From Kribbella sp. NBC_01245 (GTDB lineage: Bacteria > Actinomycetota > Actinomycetes > Propionibacteriales > Kribbellaceae): a DNA stretch of 64,000 nt. Location: contig NZ_CP108487.1 in assembly GCF_036226525.1 (NCBI RefSeq), positions 7,192,001-7,256,000 on the forward strand, given 5' to 3'. The notes under the pieces are model-generated. The model saw nothing but the letters and a program-made list of their open reading frames with translations. It was not told the origin of the DNA and did no database searches. Below, piece after piece: positions 8,299-16,366 of the stretch (its first letter is position 1; every line of letters starts with the position of its first letter). Made by a program: the position numbers and the translations under genes.

Positions 8299-9465
8299 CT
8301 AACCGGCGAGTTGGCGAAAGAACTTCTGGATGTCGGTGACGAGCAGCGAAGGTTGTTCCATCGCGGCGAAGTGTCCGCCCCGGTCGTACTCGGTCCACTG
8401 CACGATGTTGTTCGTCCGGTCCGCGATATGCCGCAACGGGATGAAGTTGTCGTGGTGGAACGCGGCCAGCGCGGTCGGCGTGGTCGACGGCTCCAGCGGT
8501 TCACCCCAGTACGGCGCGTGGGCGCGTTCGTAGTAGATCCGGCCCGACGATCCGGCCGTACCGGTCAGCCAATAGAGCATCACGTTCGTGAGCAGGTGAT
8601 CCCGGTCAACTGCGTCCGACGGGTCTGTCCATTCCTTGAACTTCTCCGCGATCCACGCCAGCTGGCCGACCGGCGAATCGGTGAGCGCGTAGGCCAAAGT
8701 CTGCGGGCGCGTTGACTGCAGGTCCGCATATCCCTGCTTCTCGCGCATCCACTCCTGCTGGCGCTGCCACGAGGCCAACGTGCGTTCGCGTTCTGCCGGA
8801 CTGAGCGCGGCCAGTTCGTCGGCTGTCGGTAAGGCTGCCGCAGAGGCGCCGGGCAGCAGGTTCAGATGTACGCCGATGACGCGGTCTGGGTGGATGCGCC
8901 CGAGTTCGCGCGAGATGGCCGCGCCCCAGTCACCACCTTGGACGCCGTACCGCTGATAGCCCAACCGGCGCATCAGCTCGCCGAATGCCGCGGCGACCCG
9001 GCGATACTCCCAGCCGGGTTCGGTGGTCGGGCCGGACAGCGTGAAGCCCGGGATGCTCGGCAGCACCAGATGGAACGCGCCGGCCGGATCGTTGCCATGG
9101 GCCTGCGGATCGGTCAGCTGCGCCGCGACCCGGGTGAACTCCGCGAACGAACCCGGCCAGCCGTGCGTCATCACCAGCGGTGTCGCGTCCGACTCGGGGG
9201 ACCGGATATGCGCAAAATGCACGTTCGCGCCATCGATGGTGGTGGTGAACTGCGGCCACTCGTTCAGCTCGGCCTCGGCGGCACGCCAGTCATACTCATG
9301 CCGCCAGTACGTCGCGAGCTCGCGCAAATAACCCAGCGGTACGCCGTACGCCCAACCAACGCCGGGCAGTTCGTCCGGCCAGCGCGTGCGGTCGAGTCGC
9401 TCGTGCAGATCGTCCAACTCAGCCTGCGAAACGGCGATCCGGAACGGGTGCAGGTCATCGGTCAC
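8299..9465 (-). CDS. Epoxide hydrolase, alpha/beta-hydrolase with EHN domain
   Basis: 388 aa. Hydrolyses an epoxide (or related ester) to a diol. Residues 1-110 are the epoxide hydrolase N-terminal domain (HPFRIAVSQAELDDLHERL, WPDELPGVGWAYG). The hydrolase fold follows with the oxyanion motif HGWPG (101-105), nucleophile Asp179 in GGDWG, and catalytic His365 in GGHFAAME. Size and architecture match microsomal-type bacterial epoxide hydrolases, which have no signal peptide. Start is GTG 9465, nine bases after the metallophosphatase stop, suggesting translational coupling in the same operon. Confidence 0.9.
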   Translation of the reverse strand: MTDDLHPFRIAVSQAELDDLHERLDRTRWPDELPGVGWAYGVPLGYLRELATYWRHEYDWRAAEAELNEWPQFTTTIDGANVHFAHIRSPESDATPLVMTHGWPGSFAEFTRVAAQLTDPQAHGNDPAGAFHLVLPSIPGFTLSGPTTEPGWEYRRVAAAFGELMRRLGYQRYGVQGGDWGAAISRELGRIHPDRVIGVHLNLLPGASAAALPTADELAALSPAERERTLASWQRQQEWMREKQGYADLQSTRPQTLAYALTDSPVGQLAWIAEKFKEWTDPSDAVDRDHLLTNVMLYWLTGTAGSSGRIYYERAHAPYWGEPLEPSTTPTALAAFHHDNFIPLRHIADRTNNIVQWTEYDRGGHFAAMEQPSLLVTDIQKFFRQLAG

Positions 9466-9474
9466 CGGGCAAAC

Positions 9475-10275
9475 CTAGAGCGGCTGGAGGCGGACGACGA
9501 GGCAGGGGCCGCCGTCGAAGGTGCCGCCGTCGATCGCGAGGACGCGGCCGTCGGCGTACAGCAGGGGACCGGTGAGCTCGGCCGGTTCGATGCCGAGTTG
9601 GTCGGCGACGATGCTGTGCCCGTGCACGAGTCGCCGGCCACCGAGGCGCCGCATCAGGTCGTCGGCCACGACCGCGCCATCGGATCCGCGGAAGGCGTAC
9701 CGAGCGGTCATCCGGCGCCACATCTCCCACCAGGCGACCAGGTCGTCGCTGTGCAGCTCGGCGCGCGCCGTCGCGTTGATCTCCTCGACCGAGTCACCCC
9801 AGTCGAGATACTCGTCGTTGTCCGAGTGCATCAGCAGGTAGTCGCCGTCGAGCGCCAGCAACGGCAGATCCGCCAGCCAGGCGGCATGGTCGTCGGTGAG
9901 CAGCTCCTGGTCGCGATCCCGCCCGCCGTTGAGGGTCCAGCTCACCTCGAAACTGCGGCGCCGGATCCCGTCGTGCGGGACCTCGGTGCTGCCGAAACGC
10001 TTCATCCCGAGGGCCAGGATCTCGTGGTTACCGAGCAACGCCCGCACCTCGCCTTCGGTCGACTCGGCCTGCTGCACGAGTCGCCGTACGACTTCCAGGA
10101 CGCCGATGCCGTCGGGGCCGCGGTCGAAGAAGTCGCCGAGGAACCACAACCGCGCCGGCCGACCGAGCCAGTTGCCGGCCTCGTCGGTCAGGCCGGCCCG
10201 AAACAGCGAGCCGATCAGCTTTTCCGGATGGCCGTGGATATCGCTCACCACGAAGACGGCCGCCACTGGTTTCAC
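9475..10275 (-). CDS. PPP-type metallophosphatase
   Basis: 266 aa. Signature metal-binding motifs of the PPP/ApaH superfamily are in order: DIHGH near the start, GDFFDRG, GNHE, a single His in LLMHSDND, and HGH near the C-terminus. It could be a serine/threonine protein phosphatase or a dinucleoside tetraphosphatase; the sequence does not decide. GTG 10275 is chosen because GGGGGTGAG lies six bases upstream, partly within the stop of a tiny membrane-peptide ORF. The frame is open further upstream, but nothing there looks like this family. Confidence 0.85.
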   Translation of the reverse strand: MKPVAAVFVVSDIHGHPEKLIGSLFRAGLTDEAGNWLGRPARLWFLGDFFDRGPDGIGVLEVVRRLVQQAESTEGEVRALLGNHEILALGMKRFGSTEVPHDGIRRRSFEVSWTLNGGRDRDQELLTDDHAAWLADLPLLALDGDYLLMHSDNDEYLDWGDSVEEINATARAELHSDDLVAWWEMWRRMTARYAFRGSDGAVVADDLMRRLGGRRLVHGHSIVADQLGIEPAELTGPLLYADGRVLAIDGGTFDGGPCLVVRLQPL

Positions 10276-10282
10276 GCTGCGC

Positions 10283-10381
10283 TCACCCCCGCAGCGTGAG
10301 CACGATGTTGAGCACCGAGACGGCCGTCGCAACCAGGCATGCCGCGAGGGTAGTCGGCCGCTGGTTGGTCAGGTCGCCCAT
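10283..10381 (-). CDS. Possible 32-residue single-span membrane peptide
   Basis: ATG 10381 to TGA 10283 encodes 32 residues with one hydrophobic segment (LAACLVATAVSVLNIVLTL). The TGA overlaps the purine-rich ribosome site of the metallophosphatase, which begins 7 bases later, as expected for coupling. Its own ribosome site is weak. It fills the gap between the SIMPL and phosphatase genes neatly. This could be chance; no family is recognised. Confidence 0.35.
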   Translation of the reverse strand: MGDLTNQRPTTLAACLVATAVSVLNIVLTLRG

Positions 10382-10396
10382 GACACGCCTGTCTGT

Positions 10397-11023
10397 CTAC
10401 TGCCAGGACCACCGGACTGTTACGGACGCCTCGACCGTCTGCTGCCCGGGCGACACCGCGATCTCCGGAGAACCCGCGGCCCTGCCCTTCAGTGGGACGG
10501 CGAAGTCCATCGGCTCGTAACCACCGTGATTCCGGCTCTCGATCACCGAGTCGATCACGCCCAGCTCCCGCCCGGCCAGATCGGCCAGATGCCGGGCGCG
10601 ATCCCGCGCATCCGCGAACGCCGAATGCCGCGCCTGCTCCACCAACGCGGTCTTGTCGTCGATGTCGAACGAAAGCTGGTCGAGACCGAGGTCGTTCCCG
10701 ACTGCGGCGACCACTGCCTTCAGCAGCCGGCCGAACCCGGTCAGGTCAGCGGTCGACACCGACAGGGTGTGCGAAGCGCGATAGCCCGTCACGCGCATCC
10801 CGTCGCCGTACTCGGGAAAGACGTTGACCGAGCTGGTCCGGATGTCGGCAGCGGCGACACCCTGACCGATCAACGCGGCCTTCGCGGCTTCCGTCTTGCC
10901 AGCGACGGCATCCACGGCATCGGACACATCGCTGGCACTCCGGCCGATACTCAGTTGCAGGCGAAGGAGATCGGCGGGCGCCTGCGCCTGGCCGGTCCCG
11001 GTAACAGTGATCCCAGAATCCAT
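10397..11023 (-). CDS. SIMPL domain protein (DUF541)
   Basis: 208 aa. The family signature is clear: ITVTGTGQAQAPADLLRLQLS at the N-terminus, then TEAAKAALIGQGVAAADIRTSSVNVFPEYG, GYRASHTLSVS, and the closing TVEASVTVRWSW strand. SIMPL proteins form oligomeric channels or chaperone-like assemblies, and most have a signal peptide. This one starts directly in the domain with no leader, so a cytoplasmic form is likely. First gene of a minus-strand run through 7020. Confidence 0.85.
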   Translation of the reverse strand: MDSGITVTGTGQAQAPADLLRLQLSIGRSASDVSDAVDAVAGKTEAAKAALIGQGVAAADIRTSSVNVFPEYGDGMRVTGYRASHTLSVSTADLTGFGRLLKAVVAAVGNDLGLDQLSFDIDDKTALVEQARHSAFADARDRARHLADLAGRELGVIDSVIESRNHGGYEPMDFAVPLKGRAAGSPEIAVSPGQQTVEASVTVRWSWQ

Positions 11024-11150
11024 TCGCCCAGTCTGTCAGGTGGCACCGACTAAACCCCGCGATGTTCCCTGGAACTTCGGACCCGCGACACCCGGGTGAC
11101 CCCGAGCAATGTGACGGTCGAACGACAACCGATCTGAGGGGCAGTTTTCT

Positions 11151-12094
11151 ATGCGCAGGAAAGCTTTGATCGCGTCGTTGCTCACCGGCGCCGTACTCAC
11201 CACCTTGACGGTGACCGGCGCCGACGCCCGGGGGCGGGAGGCCGATGTCGCCCGCGCCTTCACCAACGCCGGTCTCTCCACGCCGTGGCAGCGGGTTGCC
11301 AAGATTCCGCTGAAGTTCCCGACCCATCACCCGCAGGGCTTCGCGCTGGTCGGTGATCCCATCTTCATGTCCACCGTTGAGGTGACCGAGGCGCCGGTGA
11401 AGTACCCGGTGCCGGTCGACGGCTATGACCGGTCGCCGGGTAAGGGGCAGGGGCACGTGCTGGTCCTGGACCGGGCCGGCAACAGCTCGCGGACATCAAG
11501 GTCGGCGAGGCCACGATGTACCACCCGGGTGGAATCGACTTCGACGGCCGATCGGTGTGGGTGTCGGTCGCGGAGTACCGCCCGAACTCGCAGACCGTCG
11601 TCTACAAGATCGACCCGGTTACGCACGCCGTATCCGAGCAGTTCCGGGTGAAGGACCACATCGGCGGCATCGTGAAGGATCGTCGGACTGGCCACTTGCA
11701 CGGCGTCAGCTGGGGTTCGCGCAAGTTCTACGACTGGACGGGCAAGGGCAAGCAGGTCTCCGTGAAGCCCAATCCGAGTCTGATGGTCGACTACCAGGAC
11801 TGCGACTACGTGGCCAAGAGCAAGCAACTCTGCAGCGGGCTCATCGGCCTGCCGGGCCCGACCGGTACGCCGTACGAGTTCGGCGGAATCGCTTTGCTCG
11901 ACCTCGCGGACGACAACCGGATCCTGAAGGAACAGCCCTTCCCGATGTACGGCTCGACCGGTCACATCGCGACCCGCAACCCGTTGGCGTTCGAGGTCGA
12001 CGGCGCCAAGATGCGCATCCTCGCGGCCCCGGACGACGCCGACGCCCCGGCCGGAACCGAACTCCTCATCTACGAAGCCCCCCTTCCCACCTAA
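11151..12094 (+). pseudogene. Secreted propeller-like protein gene with a one-base frameshift
   Basis: Two frames together make one protein of about 314 residues. Frame 1 starts at ATG 11151 (GAGGGG upstream) with a Sec signal peptide (MRRKALIASLLTGAVLTTL to about residue 26) and reads well to HVLVLDRAGN near 11481. Frame 2 picks up at 11483 with QLADIKVGEATMYHPGG and continues to the stop at 12094. The join needs one extra base at 11481-11483, so a single base is missing there. The combined product resembles actinobacterial secreted proteins of the DUF6454 type, but I cannot confirm that. A sequencing error would look the same. Confidence 0.75.
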
Positions 12095-12125
12095 CCCAAG
12101 CCCCACGCCAGTCGCCCCACCGCCA

Positions 12126-12159
12126 CCCCTATTCCGAGGGTCGACCCTCGGAATAGGGG
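12126..12159. terminator. 34-base perfect palindrome, probable terminator
   Basis: CCCCTATTCCGAGGG (12126-12140), TCGA, and the exact complement (12145-12159). It lies 32 bases after the stop at 12094 and can form a 15-base stem. A degenerate copy (ATTCCG ... CGGAAT) sits at 12193-12216. Confidence 0.7.
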
Positions 12160-12192
12160 GTGGACTCGCCAAATTTGGAGTGTCGGCGCCCC

Positions 12193-12216
12193 ATTCCGCG
12201 TGTCGACCCCCGGAAT
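12193..12216. repeat. Degenerate second copy of the ATTCCG palindrome
   Basis: ATTCCGCGTGTCGACC followed by CCCGGAAT keeps the outer arms and the GTCGACC core of the palindrome at 12131-12154, with 62 bases between the two copies. This suggests local duplication followed by drift. Confidence 0.5.
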
Positions 12217-12250
12217 AGGGACGACGACGCCGGCCGCCTGCCGATGTGGA

Positions 12251-12324
12251 GGGGGTTAACTCCCGCGGTTGTGGGTTAACCCCCGCGATCTGAGGGGTAA
12301 CCCGTGATCTTGGGGGTTAACGTC
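12251..12324. repeat. Four diverged tandem units around GGGTTAAC
   Basis: Units start at 12251, 12273, 12294 and 12313 (about 19-22 bases each) and share GGGGTTAAC or GGGTAAC followed by a GC-rich spacer such as CCCCGCGATCTGA. GTTAAC is itself palindromic, so the array could hold protein-binding sites or be decayed repeat DNA. Confidence 0.55.
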
Positions 12325-12375
12325 TGAGGTGCTGGGTTCCGGGCCGACTATTTCGCACCGGAACCCAGCACTTCA
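12325..12375. repeat. Inverted repeat with 18-base arms
   Basis: TGAGGTGCTGGGTTCCGG (12325-12342) pairs with CCGGAACCCAGCACTTCA (12358-12375), with one mismatch and a 15-base loop. No T-tract follows, so this may be part of a repeat element rather than a terminator. Confidence 0.65.
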
Positions 12376-12446
12376 GGGGATAGCGCACGATTTCGTGGAC
12401 GTCAGACGCCCAGCACCCGGGAAACTCGACGCAACCGGTCAGACCC

Positions 12447-12584
12447 CACCCGTCCCCCGAATAGCCCGCGGTACTTGGTGTACCCGGGCCGGGTCAAGGG
12501 CGCGTCAGCGTCACCGCCAGGTGATGAAACCCTTGACGCGGACCGGGTACACCAGACAATTCGGAAGACTCGGGGGGACGGGTG
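12447..12584. repeat. Nested imperfect inverted repeat of about 138 bases
   Basis: Inner arms of 25 bases (12476-12500 and 12530-12554) match with two differences, starting TGGTGTACCCGG. Outer arms CACCCGTCCCCC (12447-12458) and its complement (12573-12584) also pair. The spacer is 29 bases. This is too long for a usual terminator and fits a decayed miniature inverted-repeat element. Confidence 0.6.
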
Positions 12585-12596
12585 CCCACCAGATAT

Positions 12597-12668
12597 CCGC
12601 CCGCACCAAGCGACCAACGCCCGCCCGCCAAGCGACCAACGCCCGCCCGCACCAAGCGACCAACGACC
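12597..12668. repeat. Three-copy tandem repeat (ACCAAGCGACCAACG type)
   Basis: Three copies of a 20-24 base unit containing CAAGCGACCAACG, separated by CCCGCCCGC. The units are adjacent without unique spacers, so this is a simple tandem array, not CRISPR. Confidence 0.7.
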
Positions 12669-12703
12669 GCGCCCCACTACCCGCCTGACCGTTCGCCGCG
12701 GGA

Positions 12704-14170
12704 TCAGGCGGAAGCGCGGGGGACGATTCGGGCCGGGATGTCGTGTTGGTGGCACAACGCGAGCAACCCGGTGCCGTCGATCAACTGCAGCGGTTTGCCG
12801 TTAGCGAACTGGTAGCTCGACGGCCCGAACCCGCTCGTCGTGATCAAGATCCCCTTGGTGGCCCCCGCATCGGCGACCGTCCCGAACAGATCCCGCACAG
12901 CAGACGGCGGCACGGTCCGCGTATAGAGCTTCGCCTGCACAACGAACTTCCCACCAGTGATCGGCCGTGGATCGTAAGCCACACAGTCGATTCCGCCGTC
13001 ATGCCGAGACCGGAACAACTGCGTCTCCAGCCCCATCCGCGTCAGCAAGTTGTGCACCAACTGCTCGAACTCCTCCGCCGTGAGCTCAAGCAAGTTCGGC
13101 CTGCGATCGATCTCACTGATCACGTCCACCGGATCGATCACCCGTGGATCGGCCAGGTCGAACTCCAACACGGGCTCAACCGGCTGCAACTCCTCAGGAT
13201 GACGTGAAACCTCCGCCGCGAAGTAGTGCCGTACACAAGCGACCGGATCGAGCTGGTCGAGCACCAGCGCCGTGAACTGGGCACGAGTAGCCCGCAACGT
13301 AATCAGGCAAGGCCGCACATCGCGCCCAGTCGCGAGATCGACCGAGTGGACCATTCCGTTGAAGACGACTGTGTCCACCATGCCGTACCGGTCGCTGCCG
13401 AAAGTCAGATGCAGCGCCCGCAAAGCCAACTGAGCCACCAGGCCCTGGTACAGCCGCCGGATCTCAGCCTCAGCCCGCGGGACCGCCACAACCGCGTCCC
13501 GATCTTCGTCATACCTAAAGGCCGCATCGACCGGTACGACGGACAGATCCGGCAGATCCCACTCCAACGCCAGCAACGTCGACTCCGGCACGTAGCCGAC
13601 CTTGCGCCGCTTGGGAAACCCGCAAGGTTCGGGAATGCGGTCGAGCACCTTCTGGAAGTACCGGCTGACCGCGCGCCGATCCCCGGACTGGACCGACCGC
13701 TGGTACGCGTCGACCCGCTCATGCTGCTCGGCGGCCTCATCGTCGAGCCGTCGCTGTTCCTCGGCCTCCACGCGCCGGGCCCGCGTGACGCGTTTGCGGC
13801 GCTCCTCCTCGCTCTCACGATGGGCCTCGATCGCGGCGGCGAACCGCTCCTCGGCCGCCCGAAGCCGCCGGGCAAATCGCTTTCGACCGCCGGGCCAGTA
13901 CCAGGGGCCGGGCGGAGCGGGGACGAAATCGCCCCAGACCGGTGCGGGCTGGGGCAGGGCATCGATGCCGGTGACGGCCGGTGGGGCTCGTCGCGGCGCG
14001 CGTTTCAGCGCCTGCAGGTCGACTCCGCTCACATCGATCGCGAGCGCATCGGCGAGGACTGCCTGCAGGTCACGAACCCGTTCCCGCACCGCGGCGGTCC
14101 GTTCCGCCGCCTCTGCCGTACGGGCGGGCGGACTGTCGCCGCGGGCAGGTCGCTCCGAGGACCAAACCAT
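12704..14170 (-). CDS. Mrr-type restriction endonuclease domain protein
   Basis: 488 aa. The C-terminal 130 residues form an Mrr-like PD-(D/E)xK nuclease: LTAEEFEQLVHNLLTRMG, the catalytic Asp in DGGIDCVAYD, the QAK triad strand in FVVQAKLY, then GTVADAGATKGILITTSGF. The N-terminal 350 residues contain a long charged helix (roughly 100-170, RAAEERFAAAIEAHRESEEE) and a domain I do not recognise. Mrr-type enzymes cleave modified DNA; others of this domain act in DNA processing. No methyltransferase or other restriction gene is nearby, so a stand-alone type IV-like role is plausible. ATG 14170 fits the N-terminus. Confidence 0.85.
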   Translation of the reverse strand: MVWSSERPARGDSPPARTAEAAERTAAVRERVRDLQAVLADALAIDVSGVDLQALKRAPRRAPPAVTGIDALPQPAPVWGDFVPAPPGPWYWPGGRKRFARRLRAAEERFAAAIEAHRESEEERRKRVTRARRVEAEEQRRLDDEAAEQHERVDAYQRSVQSGDRRAVSRYFQKVLDRIPEPCGFPKRRKVGYVPESTLLALEWDLPDLSVVPVDAAFRYDEDRDAVVAVPRAEAEIRRLYQGLVAQLALRALHLTFGSDRYGMVDTVVFNGMVHSVDLATGRDVRPCLITLRATRAQFTALVLDQLDPVACVRHYFAAEVSRHPEELQPVEPVLEFDLADPRVIDPVDVISEIDRRPNLLELTAEEFEQLVHNLLTRMGLETQLFRSRHDGGIDCVAYDPRPITGGKFVVQAKLYTRTVPPSAVRDLFGTVADAGATKGILITTSGFGPSSYQFANGKPLQLIDGTGLLALCHQHDIPARIVPRASA

Positions 14171-14367
14171 GCCTCACACCTCTCACGCTCCAGCGTAGGC
14201 GAGTCGACACACTGAGCGACCGAGTTGCACGGAGAGTTAGTCAGGACATTCCCACCTGTCCATTTCCCGTTCGCCTGACAGTCGAACCCGCTTTCGACTG
14301 CGAATCACCCCGGCGCTTGCGGCGCGGGGCTCTGGCGGAGTGGCGGCGCCGTTGGCAACATGGCGGA

Positions 14368-16005
14368 ATGACGACGATGCCTTCGTACGCGTCCGGACCG
14401 TCCGAGGTCCCGCTGCTCGGGGAGACGATCGGGGCCAACCTCGAGCGCACCACCAAGTCGTACGGCGATCGCGAGGCGCTGGTGGAACTCGCCAGCGGCA
14501 GGCGTTGGACCTACGCCGAGTTCAACGCCGACGTGGACGAATTCGCGCGCGGCCTGATCACCAACGGCATCGAGAAAGGCGACCGCGTCGGGATCTGGGC
14601 GCCGAACTGCGCCGAGTGGACGATCACGCAGTACGCGACGGCCAAGATCGGCGCGATCCTCGTCAACCTCAACCCGGCTTATCGCACGCACGAACTGTCG
14701 TACGCCCTGAACCAGTCCGGCGTGAAGCTGCTCATCTCGGCGACGTCGTTCAAAACGAGCGACTACCGCGCGATGATCGACAACATCCGGGCCGACTGCC
14801 CGTCGCTGACCCAAGTCGTCTACATCGGCACCGACGACTGGACCGACGTAGCAGCGGCCGCCGGCGAGACCAGCGCCGAAGACCTGGCCAGCCGAATGGC
14901 CGAACTCAGCTTCGACGACCCGATCAACATCCAGTACACGTCGGGCACGACGGGTTTCCCCAAGGGTGCAACGCTTTCCCACCACAACATCCTGAACAAC
15001 GGGTACTTCGTCACCGAGACGATCGGCTTCGGTCCGGACGATCGCCTCTGCATTCCCGTGCCGTTCTACCACTGCTTCGGCATGGTGATGGGCAACCTCG
15101 GCTGTACGACGCACGGCGCCTGCATGGTCATCCCCGGCCCGGCCTTCGAACCGGCTGCCACGCTGAAGGCCGTCCAGGATGAACGCTGCACCGGGCTCTA
15201 CGGCGTACCCACGATGTTCATCGCCGAATTGGGCCTGCCGGACTTCGCGTCGTACGACCTGTCCTCGTTGCGCACCGGGATCATGGCGGGTTCGCCGTGC
15301 CCGGTCGAGGTGATGAAGCGATGTGTGGCCGATATGCACATGGCCGAGGTGGCGATCTGTTACGGCATGACCGAGACCTCGCCGGTGTCGACGCAGACCC
15401 GGCGCGACGACGACCTGGATCGCCGTACGTCGACAGTGGGCCGGGTGATGCCGCACGTCGAGGTGAAGCTGGTCGACCCGGCCACGGGCCTGGTGGTGCC
15501 GCGTGGTGAAGCCGGGGAGCTTTGCACGCGTGGGTATTCGGTGATGCTCGGCTATTGGAACGACCCGGACAAGACGGCCGAGGCGATCGACAAGGCGCGG
15601 TGGATGCATACCGGCGACCTCGCGGTGATGCGTGACGACGGCTACGTGAACATCGTCGGCCGGATAAAGGACATGGTGATCCGTGGCGGCGAAAACGTGT
15701 ACCCGCGCGAGATCGAGGAGTTCCTCTACACCCATCCGGATATCGCCGACGTGCAGGTGATCGGCGTACCGGACGACAAGTACGGCGAGGAGCTGTGCGC
15801 GTGGATCAAGCTTCGCGACGGCGCGACGCCTCTGGACGCGGCAGCGGTTCGCGAGTTCTGCAGTGGCAAGCTCGCGCACTACAAGATCCCGCGCTACGTA
15901 CTGCTCGTGGACGACTTCCCGATGACCGTCACCGGCAAGATCCGCAAGGTCGAAATGCGCGAGAAGTCCCTTGCCCTACTTGGAATCGAAGGCTCAGAGC
16001 AGTAG
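14368..16005 (+). CDS. AMP-binding acyl-CoA synthetase
   Basis: 545 aa, cytoplasmic. Activates a fatty or other carboxylic acid through an acyl-adenylate to the CoA thioester. Motifs include the P-loop YTSGTTGFPKG (190-200), YGMTETSP, the hinge GDLAVMRDDGYVNIVGRIKD, IRGGENVYPREIEEF, and the catalytic Lys in GKIRKVEM near the C-terminus. Length and order match FadD-type fatty-acyl-CoA ligases. ATG 14368 or ATG 14377 could start translation: GGCGGA sits directly before the first and nine bases before the second. The substrate is not predictable. It stands alone. Confidence 0.9.
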   Translation: MTTMPSYASGPSEVPLLGETIGANLERTTKSYGDREALVELASGRRWTYAEFNADVDEFARGLITNGIEKGDRVGIWAPNCAEWTITQYATAKIGAILVNLNPAYRTHELSYALNQSGVKLLISATSFKTSDYRAMIDNIRADCPSLTQVVYIGTDDWTDVAAAAGETSAEDLASRMAELSFDDPINIQYTSGTTGFPKGATLSHHNILNNGYFVTETIGFGPDDRLCIPVPFYHCFGMVMGNLGCTTHGACMVIPGPAFEPAATLKAVQDERCTGLYGVPTMFIAELGLPDFASYDLSSLRTGIMAGSPCPVEVMKRCVADMHMAEVAICYGMTETSPVSTQTRRDDDLDRRTSTVGRVMPHVEVKLVDPATGLVVPRGEAGELCTRGYSVMLGYWNDPDKTAEAIDKARWMHTGDLAVMRDDGYVNIVGRIKDMVIRGGENVYPREIEEFLYTHPDIADVQVIGVPDDKYGEELCAWIKLRDGATPLDAAAVREFCSGKLAHYKIPRYVLLVDDFPMTVTGKIRKVEMREKSLALLGIEGSEQ

Positions 16006-16135
16006 TGACAGCTCCATCAGCTTGAACAGGCATCAGTAGTCGGCCGAGGCCCACCCGCGCAGTCCGGTCTTCTGCTTTTCCATGGCCCGCGTCGTGGGCG
16101 CGTATGGTCGAAGACCTAGCCGCTGGAGGTGTGGC

Positions 16136-16315
16136 GTGAGCTACGGAGATGAACGAAACCGGCGCGACCGCGAAGACCGGGATCGCCGGGACCGCGAGGA
16201 CCAGGAACGGCGCGACCGTGAGGAGCAGGAACGACGCGACCGTGACGAGAAGGAGCGGCACGACCGTGAGGAGCGGGAACGGGAGAACGCGACCGCCGTT
16301 AGCGGGAACGAGTAG
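16136..16315 (+). CDS. RDRE-repeat microprotein
   Basis: 59 residues from GTG 16136, with GGAGG six bases upstream. Almost the whole chain is an Arg/Asp/Glu repeat: after VSYGDERNR come near-repeats of eight residues (ERRDREEQ, ERRDRDEK, ERHDREER), then ENATAVSGNE. The 24-base DNA units are visible from about 16200 to 16290. Such sequence should form a long charged alpha-helix. The strong ribosome site and the terminator just after the stop support a real gene. No function is recognised. Longer frames on the opposite strand are shadows of the repeat. Confidence 0.7.
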   Translation: MSYGDERNRRDREDRDRRDREDQERRDREEQERRDRDEKERHDREERERENATAVSGNE

Positions 16316-16318
16316 CCG

Positions 16319-16349
16319 AGGGGCCGGACCCGATCAAGGGCCGGCCCCT
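16319..16349. terminator. Terminator hairpin after the microprotein gene
   Basis: GGGGCCGG (16320-16327) pairs with CCGGCCCC (16341-16348), followed by TTTG. It lies between the convergent stops at 16315 and 16367 and probably serves both genes. Confidence 0.75.
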
Positions 16350-16366
16350 TTGCCCTCTTTGGAGGA

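Larger units (their letters stand above)
12095..12703. other. Repeat-rich gene-free region of 609 bases
   Basis: Between the frameshifted gene and the convergent Mrr gene. It holds, in order, two related palindromes, a tandem array around GGGTTAAC, an 18-base-arm hairpin, a long nested inverted repeat, and a 20-24 base tandem repeat; each is listed separately. No coding sequence is convincing here: the short open frames are made of the repeats themselves. Confidence 0.7.

Noticed and set aside
12597..12668. Possible CRISPR-like array
   Set aside because: The copies are adjacent with no unique spacers of even length, only three are present, and no cas genes are nearby. A simple tandem repeat.
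14305..15879. 524-codon minus-strand open frame opposite the acyl-CoA synthetase
   Set aside because: No start signal or domain; the synthetase has complete motifs on the plus strand.
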